Part shown: positions 22,067 through 31,767 of the stretch, one piece after another | Numbering within the stretch: position 1 is the first letter of the stretch | How the letters are laid out: the number at the start of each line of letters is the position of its first letter | Source: Chromera velia | Taxonomy: Eukaryota; Sar; Chromeraceae | NCBI GenBank assembly: GCA_018398765.1 | Contig: JAHBMJ010001021.1 | Span: forward strand, 1 to 36,676 | Direction: 5' to 3' | Length of the DNA stretch: 36,676 nucleotides | The notes under the pieces: generated by a model | What the model was told of the DNA's origin: nothing | The model's database searches: none | What the model saw: only the letters and a program-made list of their open reading frames with translations | Translations under genes and position numbers: made by a program

Positions 22067-24391
22067 ATGTCTTTCCAGTCACATGCCCGCTATGTGAACA
22101 CTCCGAAGGACGAGCAGCTCTTCTACCTTCCTCCGGAGGCAAAGGGACTGAAGTCAGTCGGAGACAGAGGGGGGAGAGTTGAACTTCCCTCTCAGTAAGT
22201 CAGTCAGACAGAGATTCAAATAGCAGAATTCCGTCCCATGAGCCTGATGGCGGGCTTCTTTGCACACAGTGGGTCTCCCTGGGACTTCACTTGCCGCGCT
22301 TCTATTTTCTTCTAATAGCTTCAGGGTGACGGGGAGGGAACTGGACTTCGTGAATTTGTGTGTGGACATCTCAATCAAGCCCTCTCATGCTCTCCTTCCA
22401 TTTTTTTCATTTCATTGGTTGGGCCGAATGTAAAACCACGCCTTGAGCGCCCGCATCTCAATCTTTCACACACTGCTGGGTTGAATCTTCTGAGGATGTG
22501 AACGCATGAATGGCTGACCCTGACTGACTAACTGACTGACTGGATGAATGAATGAATGAATGAGTGAATGAATGAATGAATGAATGAATGAAAACGATGA
22601 TTCATTGCAGAGTCCACTATCAAGAGGAGTCACGAGTGCCGAATTGCGGTGTCTTCACTTCTTATCTGGAGAACCACACGATCGGGAACCTGCTGAGAAT
22701 GTCTGTCTGTCTGTCTGTCTGTCTGTCTGCCTGTCAGTCAGCACTTAGCAATCATCAAGTCCAGCTGCTTCCTTTCCTTTCCCCTCCTGGAGGCTTCCGC
22801 TCGTTTGTCTCCTCTTTTTTCTAAGCTTTCTTCCGTCCTGTTCTTTTGCTCTGTTTTTTCACGTTTCCGTTGCTTTTTTCTGGTGAGTTCTACTTCTCGA
22901 TCTCTTGCCTGTCATTTCTTTGTCTTTCTTTCTCTCAGTGTGTCGTGAGCTTGTCCTGTCACTTCTTTGTCTTTCTTTCTCTCAGTGTGTCGTGAGCTTG
23001 TCCTGTCATTTCTTTGTCTTTCTTTCTCTCAGTGTGTCGTGAGCTTGTACTGTCATTTCTTTGTCTTTCTTTCTCTCAGTGTGTCGTGAGCTTGTCCTGT
23101 CATTCCTTTGTCTTTCTTTCTCTCAGCGTGTCGTGAGCTTGTTATGTCGCTTATCCCATTCCCTCCTCTCCTCTCTCGTGTGGGTAGGGGCGCCACTCTG
23201 ATGGTCTCTCCTATCATGCTTGCTGGTTGACAGTAAACACAGGAGGAAATTCTATTACTGGTTGATCAGTGCCCGTCCTTCTTCTCTTTTGTCTGATTCG
23301 CAGGAAGCTGTTCGAGCAGTCAGAGGTGATCTTTTCTGGCTACAGAGTGCCCCACCCTCTGGAATTCAAAATGCTCAACAGAGTCAGGCGGGCAGGCAGG
23401 CAGCAGGACAGGCTGCTAGGGAGGAGGATATTGAAAATACAAGAAAGCTCCCTCTGTGGGTATTTGGTTGGTGCACGTGCGAGAAAGTGCCTTCCCACAT
23501 GAAAGGGAAAGGAAATGAAGAAAGAAAAAGCAAAGAAGCGAAGCGACTCGAAGCCTCAAAAAGGGATGCCGACACCCTCGAACGAACTGACTGACTGACA
23601 CGAGGAGAGAGTGAATGTAGAAAAATGAGTGGGCAAGTGCAATGGAGGAAATTGAAAGCACGGTTTTGCAATTTTGACTTTTTTCTCTGCCGTACTTGTT
23701 GTTCTCTACATCTTCCCTTCCCTCTAATTTCCGCTTCCTCCTCGGGCCTCCAAGGGTTTACCAAGAAAAAAAGATCGATCGTTGAGCACGTCTGTTGAGT
23801 GCGTGAGTTTGAAGGAGGAGATCGAGACAAACGGAAAAAAGGAAAACGCGATGTTACCATAGCGCGTTGGCTTGAAAAGGATAGAACATCTGATTGAAAA
23901 AGCTGTGCTCTGTGTTTTTCTCTCTGTCCCTCCGCATGTCTCTTCCATGTGGTTTGTTTTCTTTCATCTCCGCAGGTTCAGACGACGTCCAAGAGCAATC
24001 CGGTGAGTGCGGTGTACAAGGCCATCGCCGACTTGAAGCAAGACTGCTCCACGCTCTCACAACAACTGGAGGTCCGTCAGAGAGAGAATGATCGAAATAG
24101 AAGAAATGCATTAATGATGCAGACAGACAGACAGACAGATAGACAGACAGACAGACAGACAGACAGCCAGACAGACAGACAGACAGTTACGCGGAGAGCG
24201 ATGCAGAGACGAAAAAACAAGTCAAAAAGAAAAGAAGTCCAGGCAGGGAGGTGCGCAGACAGAAAGACAGACAGACAGACAGAAAGACAGACAAAACACA
24301 TGAAGAAACAAAAAACGAACCAGTGAAGCGAGAAACGAAAGAAAGGCGGAAAGGAAGAAATGGCTGACTGACTGACTGACTGACTGACTGA

Positions 24392-24422
<31 letters not shown>

Positions 24423-25285
24423 AATGAATGAATGAATGAATGAATGAATGAATACATGCATGAGTCAATAGATAAGTGAACGAATAAACCTATGAGCGAG
24501 CAAGTGAATGTTGTGTGGAAGGAAAGAAGGAAGGGAGAATGCAATGAACAAAGGAAAGAAGGAAGTAAGGAAGGAAAGAAAGAAGAAAGAAGGAAGGAAG
24601 GGAGGGAGGAAGAAAGAAAGGAAGCAAGCAAGAAAGCAGGGAAGAAGAAAGAAGGCAAGAAGAAAGGAAGGAAGGAAGCAAGGAAGGAAGGAAGGAAGGA
24701 CGGCGGGGGGAAAGAAGAAAGAAGGAAGGGAGGGAGGAAGCAGGGAAGAAGAAAGAAGGCAAGAAGAAAGGAAGGAAGGAAGGAAGGAAGGCAAGAAGGA
24801 AGGAAGGAAGGAAGGAAGGAAGGCAAGAAGGAAGGAAGAAAGGAAGAGAGGAGGAAGTAAGGGAAGAAGGAAGGCAAGAAGGAAGGAAGGAAGGAAGGAA
24901 GGAAGGGAGAAAGGAAGAAAGAAAGAAAGAAAGAAAGAAAGCAGGTAAGAAGAAAAGAAGGCAAGAAGGAAGAAAGCAGGTAAGAAGAGAAAAGGCAAGA
25001 AGAAAGAAAGCAAAAAAGGAAGAAAACAGGGAAGAAGAAGGGGAGGAAGAAAGGAAGCAAGCAGGGAAGAAGAAAGAAGGCAAGAAAGGAAGGAAGGAAG
25101 GAAAGAAGGGAGGGAGGAAAGAAGGGAGGATCCTACATATACAGGCAGCCCGCCCAGCTGGCCTGCCTCAACTATCCCCTCGCGAGGGAGGGATCCTTTT
25201 CGTCTTTTTCTTTTCATACAGTCAGGTTCTTCAGACAGACCGAATCAAAGCCGTCGATCGAGGAAGAGAGAGAAAAAATGACTGA
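22067..25285 (+). CDS. RPB11: DNA-directed RNA polymerase II subunit RPB11 (POLR2J homologue), five exons
   Basis: Exons: 22067-22152, 22611-22700, 23304-23382, 23976-24071, 25226-25285 (TGA). All phases match, giving 136 residues against 117-120 in human and yeast. The protein starts MSFQSHARYVNTPKDE. The diagnostic core is CGVFTSYLENHTIGNLLRM (family: GTFTIEKEDHTLGNLLRM), then VIFSGYRVPHPLEFKMLNRV (family: [20 protein letters not shown]), then RVQTT and a C-terminal helix AVYKAIADLKQDCSTL. RPB11 pairs with RPB3 in an alpha-like heterodimer that nucleates Pol II assembly in the nucleus. Most of the gene is intron: 458, 603, 593 and 1154 bp, each loaded with tandem repeats. Donors are GTCAGT, GTCTGT, GTCAGG and GTCCGT, all with C at +3. 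The fifth exon is the least certain; another acceptor at 25220 would give a longer, unlikely tail. Confidence 0.9.
22911..23145 (+). repeat. 47-bp tandem repeat, five copies, in RPB11 intron 2
   Basis: Five near-identical units run head to tail, each containing 'tttctttctctcagtgtgtc' and ending 'gtgagcttgt(c/a/t)'. Every unit carries a pyrimidine tract plus CAG that looks like a good 3' splice site. The true acceptor, judged by RPB11 homology, is downstream at 23303. Confidence 0.85.
24072..25135. repeat. Compound tetranucleotide tract in RPB11 intron 4
   Basis: In order: (GACA)n at about 24118-24185 and 24262-24297, (GACT)n then (GGCT)n at 24363-24420, (GAAT)n at 24421-24453, and an irregular GGAA/AGAA tract from about 24520 to 25130. 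The last is nearly pure purine on the coding strand for about 600 bp. The Ser/Leu/Phe/Pro-rich ORFs on the minus strand (up to 327 aa) are repeat translations. Confidence 0.9.
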
Positions 25286-25505
25286 CAGAGAAGCAGACAT
25301 GCCGACAAAGGGAGAGGGAAAACAGAGGAGAATAAAATTCCTCTTCTCATCAGCCCGTCTGCTGGTGTTTTTTCACTTCGTGGAGGTGTGCAAAGAAATC
25401 AAGCGTTCCTGGGTGTGTGAGAAAGAGAGGAAGTGGGAAAGAGAAGGAGAGAGAATACACGTCTGTGTCTGTGTGCCTAGCTGTGTACGTGCGTGTGTAC
25501 TCTCG

Positions 25506-25536
<31 letters not shown>

Positions 25537-26138
25537 TGTGTGTGCAGCAAGCAAGGCAACGATACGAGCGACAGAAGGGAAGGCAGGCGGAGATGGACGA
25601 AGGACACGGCTGGCAATGATCGCTAGAATGATGATCGGGAACAAGTCTGAATCATACTGAGTGCGGTACTGCGGTACGGTTTTCCACAAATTCAGGGTCA
25701 CGGACGCACGGTGATGAAAATAATGTTAATATCCAGGCTGTGTGTGCATACTATTTGAATTTAAATCAAATTGAATTGGATATCTATACTAGTTGCTCTC
25801 TATCTTTGGTGTCTGGGCCTAGATTCTAGCCTAGATTGAGACTTGGATTGAGATTAATTCACCAAACGGTGGATCGAAGCCTACCCCTGGCAGTCTAGCT
25901 GGCAGTCGACCACGATGCAGGCTATCATGCAGCGGGGGGACTGCTAGCGCTGGTGATACCGACGTCACACCGTTGATACCTAGGTTGACACGTAGACCTA
26001 GACCTAGACATAGGGGGAAGACCTTTATAGGTGGAACAAATTAACTTAAATTAAAATCATGCAATGAAACAATCAATCAATTAACTCGGAATATAAATTA
26101 TAATGCCAGACATTGCCAGTGAACCTACCCTGCAAAGA
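25286..26138. other. RPB11 3' flank and spacer, no gene seen
   Basis: (CT)n/(GT)n repeats lie at about 25500-25545. The rest is unique-looking sequence with 'cctagat/gattgaga' repeats near 25820-25855. An ORF at 25278-25619 continues past the RPB11 stop in another frame and then enters the repeat, so I do not call it. Confidence 0.4.
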
Positions 26139-26555
26139 CCTAGGAATTTAGACAAGAATTTAGAGGAATTTAAACAGGAATTTAGAGGAATTTAGACAGG
26201 AATTTAGAGGAATTTAGAGGAATTTAGCTAGGAATCTAAAGGAATTTAAACCTCTAAATTCGTATAAACTTGAGAGGTCAATTTCTCATAAACTGGGATG
26301 AGTTAGAACTTGATATTAATGGTGCTTATAGACCTATATTAGACCTATGAGCACCGTTAATATCAAATTCTAAGTCATCGATCATAGTTTACGAGAAATC
26401 GACCTCTAAAAATTGCTAAATTCCTCTAAATTCCTGTCTTTAAATTCCTTTAGATCTAGCTTTAGATTCCTAGCTAAATTCCTTTAAATTCCCGTCTAAA
26501 TTCCTCTAAATTTCTGTCTAAATTCCTCTAAATTCCTGTCTAAATTCCTAGGTCC
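26139..26555. mobile_element. Foldback element, ~417 bp, made of 'aggaatttagac' units
   Basis: The left arm (26139-26245) repeats 'aggaatttaga(c/g)'. The right arm (26405-26555) is its inverted series 'ctaaattcctgtctaaattc'. Between them 26300-26365 is a further palindrome around 'gacctatattagacctatga'. The ends are the mirror pair GACCTAGGAATTTAG and CTAAATTCCTAGGTC. No ORF. It abuts the hAT-like element at 26560, whose left target duplication overlaps the foldback's last bases. Confidence 0.7.
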
Positions 26556-26559
26556 TAGC

Positions 26560-28114
26560 TAGTGACCATGTTTGATTTGATTTGAGGTAGGGCTTAAGCT
26601 CAAATCAAATATCCAGTCAGGGAGGACCTAGTGTTTAAAGACCTATCAAATACGATCAAAGATTTGATCAATATGACTTTCAACCTCAAATATGAAGGTC
26701 CCGAAAAAACTTTTGCAAGTACCGATCCATCACGCATGCTGATTCAAATAAAAAAACTACCCCCCTGACACTCAAGGCTACTTGAAATTGTGTGCCGCTC
26801 AAAAATCCATTTTTGAAAGGCCGCGCCGCAGGCGTGGCCTATGTTTTGAAAAGCTGTGCCGCAAGCACAGCCTATATGATATACGGCCTAGGCCTTAAAA
26901 TATATACGGGGCCGTGCGGTGCTCCATAAAGGCAGCGCATCACGTCGCGTGTGAGATGAATTTTGGTGGCAAGAAATGGTGCCGCCGCTCAAAAATCCTA
27001 AGTTAAAATTAAGTGCCGCTCAAAAATCCAATCTTGAAAAATGTTTTTAAGAGCAGCTTGGAGTGTCGAGGGGGTGGAAAAAACTTAAATCTTGATGGTT
27101 TGCTCTAAAAAAAAAAAACGTTTTGAGCTGCACTGAAATTGACGTTTCACCCCCTTTTACTTCATGCAGAGGTAAACCGATCAGCTGAACGTTTTCCCGA
27201 ACAGCTGTGTTCACTTTTCTGTTGCTGGAACATCTTTTACGGCCCCCTTTTTGAGCCTCTGCAAACATTTTATACCCCGTAAAGACATGTCATACAATCC
27301 GACAGGGTCAAACGGGAAGAAGGAAACCAAAGGAGGCGGTCGCAGACGCAAATGCTGAGAAGACTGGGTGGAAACTTCCCCCTCCTGAGAAAGTCATCAC
27401 TCCGGGTGAGGAAGGCTACCGACCTCTCTATATTCACCTCCAACACAAGGGGCTTATTGTTGGCCCTGGCGCGGTACAGAGGGTAGCCGAACTTACCAAC
27501 TCTGGATGCTTAGCTGCCCAGAAATAGGACGGTTCCAACACCAACAGCAATAGCAAACGTGTGCGCGGTTCTCCGTTTCATCCCGTTGTCATCTCTCCGC
27601 AACCGAATAGAAGAGAAAAAGCTCTTAGCAACTCCCACCACCGATCGATTCGATTCATATTAAAGAAAGTGATCATGAAGAAGAGGAAAAGGAAGTGCCA
27701 TAAAGCTGAGTGATTGTCACCTCAATTTTGGTACGTGCTCTAACTTTATCGTATCAACAAAAAGTCATATGCAATTTCAAATCTATCAATTTTACGTTTT
27801 TAATCTCTATTAATACTAGAGTGAGTCTCAGTGACTAGTGTATATACACTGCCACACAGGCATATTTTTTTTACGGAACTGATAAGTTATAATTTTACAT
27901 ATATTTTTTTAAATTTTTGAAACACACATCAGAAATGTTCTAATAACTATTGTCATGAGAAAAATGATCAGAGTGACAGTAAGTCAGTAACTCAGTGAGG
28001 AACCCTAAGAGGTTAACCTCAAATCTTACCTCAAATATCAAATATTTGAGGTTGAAGCTCAAATCAAATCAAATCAAATCAAATTAAATATAATCAAATC
28101 AAACATGGTCACTA
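26560..28114. mobile_element. hAT-like element, 1555 bp, copy 2
   Basis: It begins TAGTGACCATGTTTGATTTG at 26560 and ends with the inverted copy CAAATCAAACATGGTCACTA at 28114. An 8-bp flanking duplication GTCCTAGC (26552-26559) versus GTCTTAGC (28115-28122) matches at 7 of 8. Termini and duplication length agree with copy 1 at 13838-14410. Unlike copy 1 it holds about 1 kb of extra sequence, including 'gtgccgctcaaaaatcc' repeats (26790-27030) and a decayed coding segment. Confidence 0.75.
27270..27713 (+). pseudogene. Decayed coding segment inside hAT-like copy 2
   Basis: One frame reads from about 27270 to a TAG at 27526-27528 with protein-like sequence (EKVITPGEEGYRPLYIHLQ, then HKGLIVGPGAVQRVAELTNS). 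It continues in the same frame to a second stop near 27713 (SKRVRGSPFHPVVISPQPN). Just before the second stop another frame gives ESDHEEEEKEVP and a stop, suggesting a late frameshift. There is no start Met in the first part. It could be a transposase remnant or a captured host gene fragment; I recognise neither. Confidence 0.35.
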
Positions 28115-28470
28115 GTCTTAGCTTGCAGGGTAATCGTATTTTTTTTTTGTTTTTAATTGAATAGAAAAATATACACCATCCTAATGAAGATGTAGAACAG
28201 TACAATATTAAATAATGTTGCGTGCCGCCATGGTTGTAAGACACGCACACGGTCTACATTCTCGCTTTGCCGGGCCAAGATTCATATCCGGGGCCGCGTC
28301 GGGCGTTTACCTCATCCGTCCTCGACCTATCGCGTTCATCCGCTTCATCTAATGCATTCAATCAATTGATAAAAGTGATGTACTTTGTCTGACTTTCGTT
28401 CTATTCCTCTATCTAACAGTCCTTGGATTCTGAATGACGGCCAAGCCCCGGGTGCACCTCTATAGAGTCT

Positions 28471-29170
28471 TTATGTCTGTTTAGCATCATCATTATGGTA
28501 CACAACATGGTACCAGACCTGGTTTGTTCGATCCACTTTTTTTTCAAACAGACTCACCAGACTTGTTCGTGTGAGACTCTGGGTCATGCCCCTCTGCTCT
28601 CCATTTCCGAAGATGCTAGCCACTGCCTCAACGTATGTGATATCCTTTGCCTTTACCCTCTCCATGACTTTTTCATTCTCGATATGACTTTTTTGCAAAG
28701 TGCAGACGCACTGCGTATCCTTTTCTCAATCGTGTCATCTTATTTGGTTGTGCTCCATCTTTCTCTCCTTTTAAAATTGATAACATTTAACCGGTATGGG
28801 GAAATCTTCTCCTCACTCCCTCTATGTTACGCCATCAACCTCTCTTCCCTCGGCCACCGCCGCCTGGATCAAACCAGGCCTCTCATCGGCTTCCCTTTCT
28901 TCGGTTATCTCCTTATCCAACATCAAACCTCAACGCCCTATGTGCAGTTCGGCATCTACTTCTTTTTCTCAATTCTTTGGGTATCTGGATGATGCCGCAG
29001 CTTGCCAATTCTTCAAATGGATCCTCTCCAGCAATTTGGGCGGCCTCGGTGGTCCACCATCCACAATTTCTTCTAAGGCTTGCTGTTTGTGTCGGGGCAG
29101 ACAGGCTGGGTGGTCCATCTGTCTGCTTCTATCCCACGTGTATTGCCCTTTGTTGGCACTTGCACAAACT
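28471..29170 (-). pseudogene. Decayed retroelement ORF, gag-like, minus strand
   Basis: Short minus-strand frames that look coding lie end to end but in different frames: LPRHKQQALEEIVDGG (about 29100-28975), LDKEITEEREADERPG (about 28920-28825), MTRLRKGYAVRLHFAKKSY (about 28735-28680) and ITYVEAVASIFGNGEQRG to a stop at 28471. A 'YxEAV' motif after a Cys/His region recalls ORF1 of I/Jockey-type LINEs, but this link is weak. Overlapping plus-strand ORFs of 165-176 aa look like shadows. Confidence 0.25.
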
Positions 29171-30448
29171 ATGTCTTTCTACGCGTTGATAAGCTGTCTT
29201 TTCTCTCTGTCTACCAAATTTGTTAGGGCTCCCATTCTTTATTCAGTGACACCCTTCATTGGGTTTTGTAACGTAATTGGACAACTTCGCATACGATTGC
29301 TCTCCTTTTCTCTTTCTGTCTGTTAGTTCCTTCATTCAATCGCATTCATTCTCTCCGGCCTCCTTTTGCCCGCTTTGCACTTAATCGCGATCTCTTGCTC
29401 TTCATTGCGTAGTCTCCCTTGCCACGGACCTCCATATACGTATGCAAGGTAGGGTAGGCATGCATGGGTTCCCTCCGTAACCTCCCGCATCCGGAAGCTT
29501 TGTTGGCAGGTGGCTATAATCCCTGTTATGGGCTGATGTATCTCCCCACCTCTGACCAATGATCTCTTTTTCTGTGTGCATGTTATAGGTATTACTGCAA
29601 ACGAATAACGAGGCTCATAAACTTAAGACAGAGAAATCTGCCAGTTCAGTCTTGGTCTGTTCACTTTGTACATTAAAAACTCACACAACAATCTAGCTGT
29701 GACATCATTAAACAACACTACTATATGACAGCATGCAGCTTTTTTAATTTTAGTGGCAGCTAGGCATAGGGCGGTCCCATGACTGAGCCTTGAGGCCGGG
29801 CCGTGCGCACTATGTGCTATCCACGAAAAGTGCGTCCGCACCGCCACTATTTTATACAAGTGCTACAAATACCCGCCCCCAAGAGACGTGTGCCCACACA
29901 CGTTCATTAAAGTGGATACCTCTCTTTGAAGGCCCTGTCAAGTCGGTCATTCACCTCATCTCAATCAGTCAGTCTGACTTGATCCAGAGACCTCAACAAA
30001 AGAGCGAAAAGAGATATGCCGTTCAATCAACCGATCGATCGTGAACACATCAATGAACATAATGTTCAATCGATTCATGTGCAATGAAAGCATGATACAC
30101 GAAGACACTGGTATGCCACGCGTGCGCTTTCTTTACAGTCCGGACTTGAATGCACTTTTTTTCAATCTGCTCCGTCTTGTTCTTCTTCTTTTTTCTCCCC
30201 ATCTCTCCATTTTCCCCTCATGGACTCATACATCCGTTGTCCACCATACGCAGAGAATCAGACGAAGGGAAGAAAGAAAAGGAAAGAAGATCAAAAACAT
30301 TCAAAGTAAAGGACGTCACACAGTGTGTTGTCTACTCAACATACACAAAGCGCTTTTCTCTTTTTTTCCTCCTTCTGCCTTAAAAAGTTTTTTCAAACAC
30401 AGACTGTCACTTCCTTACTTGCTTCTTCTTGAAGTCCTGGATAGCAGC
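29171..30448. other. Region without a supportable gene
   Basis: Mixed-composition sequence. Plus-strand ORFs (30041-30610 among others) are Leu/Phe/Ser-rich and run antisense into the retrotransposon fragment. No splice-consistent model was found. It may contain the 3' untranslated part or LTR of the chromovirus fragment at 30449-31172, but I could not find a paired LTR. Confidence 0.4.
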
Positions 30449-31172
30449 TTATGCCCTCTTAAGATTTGCTGCCGGCTCCCAAGACACGTTCTTCTCTGTA
30501 TCTCCTCTCCAGTGCACCAAGTAGTAAACCTGTCGCCCCTCTCTTCTCTTGTCGATCACCTTTTCCACTTCATATTCCTTCTCCTCAAAACCTGGCAAAC
30601 GCACAGATGACGGGCTCCGCTCTCCCTCCTTAAACTCATATCGCTTCAGGAAGGAGACGTGCAGGACTGGATGCCTTCGAATTCTTTCGGGGAAGACGAG
30701 CTCATACACCACTTCTCCCACTCTGTACTCAATCTTGAACGGTCCGTAAAACATGGCCGCCAACTTTCTCTTCTCCCTCCCCTAGAAGTTTTTCCCCCTG
30801 GAAAAATTTCCAGTGCACAAGCACCCAATCTCCTTTCTTGAAGATTTCCTCTCTCCTCTTCAAATTCGCAAATCGGGCCGCTCTCTCTCTGGTTTGATTC
30901 AGTCGGTCCTTCACCTCTTGAAGGATCGCTGTCCTGTCCTTCCACGTGTCACTTGCCTGCTTCGATGCATTATGGGGATTCAGGAGAGCCGGAAAAGTTT
31001 GAAGCTGTCTGTGGCCACCCCCACAGGCTACCTGATAAGGAGCACAACCGAGTGAAGGGTGCACGCTCGTTCTGTAAGCAAACTGCATCTCCTTCAGATG
31101 TTCCACCCAGTCCTTATAAGCAGAATACGGGGCTAGAACTCTCAACGCTAACGATGTGTATTCAGAGTTCAT
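30449..31172 (-). pseudogene. Ty3/gypsy chromovirus integrase C-terminus plus chromodomain, frameshifted
   Basis: The upstream frame (31172 to about 30770) encodes the end of an integrase: WVEHLKEMQFAYRTSVHPSLG followed by the spacer helix and KGDWVLVHWKFFQG. A frame change near 30770-30795 leads into FYGPFKIEYRVGEVVYELVFP and HPVLHVSFLKRYEF (the C-terminal GPY/F domain). It ends with a chromodomain EKEYEVEKVIDKRREG...YYLVHWRGD...VSWEPAANL and a stop at 30449. The element lacks gag, protease, reverse transcriptase and the integrase core, so it is a truncated, frameshifted relic. Confidence 0.85.
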
Positions 31173-31179
31173 AGACTAT

Positions 31180-31767
31180 AAGAGTTTGACCTAGAGAGGT
31201 TCGTACATTGTTCCTTCGATCAAGCCAGTCCAACGATCGTTAGCGATCGTTAGCTAATTTGAATGCATACAGATCGATATCACTTTATTCAGTCCTGTGC
31301 TAAGCCACACTTATTGAAGTCCGCGCGCGTATCGCCGCGGCGCCGCCGGCCTCGCGGCTCCGCCACTCTGCGGGCCCGTCGCGTACTCGCCGCTCGTAGC
31401 CGGCCTATACCTGCCCGCTGCTTTGAAACCGACGTCCACGCTCGGTTCCAGTGCCTGCACACATCCATAACTAATCGACCTCGTGACATTGATTAATAAC
31501 ATGCACCTGCACACTTCATCGAACCATAAATGAACGAAGCAAGTTGGAATGCAGAGTCCGACACCCATACTGCCACCCTGCATCTATGCATGATGCAGGA
31601 TAGAATTGCTTTCTGCCTCGAATCACTTACCAGGGAATTTCATCTTCCTAAAACTCACACACACGCATTCCACTCCACAAACCTCTTAGTTCTGCCCATA
31701 CTGATTTCACCTCTCTACTTCTTAATTGCCACCTACACCTGCCCGTTGCTTGCTTCTCTTTCTCCTC
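31180..31767. other. Spacer between two retrotransposon fragments
   Basis: No gene is seen. A G+C-rich island at 31320-31430 ('gcgcgcgtatcgccgcggcg' and following) stands out from A+T-rich surroundings. Its open frames on both strands are Arg/Ala-rich and look compositional. Confidence 0.4.

Noticed and set aside
24077-25217. Minus-strand ORFs up to 327 aa rich in Leu, Phe, Ser and Pro
   Set aside because: They are translations of GGAA/AGAA, GACA and GACT arrays inside an RPB11 intron; open frames are expected because the repeat lacks stop codons.
27047-27268. Minus ORF of 73 aa in hAT-like copy 2
   Set aside because: No motif, composition like its surroundings, and a better coding signal exists on the other strand downstream.
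28510-28535. tRNA B-box-like 'ggtttgttcgatcca'
   Set aside because: No A box at the right distance and no cloverleaf could be folded; it lies in a retroelement-like region.
28495-29326. Plus-strand ORFs of 165 and 176 aa
   Set aside because: They are Leu/Phe/Ser-rich and opposite minus-strand segments that look like a decayed retroelement ORF; no splice or domain support.
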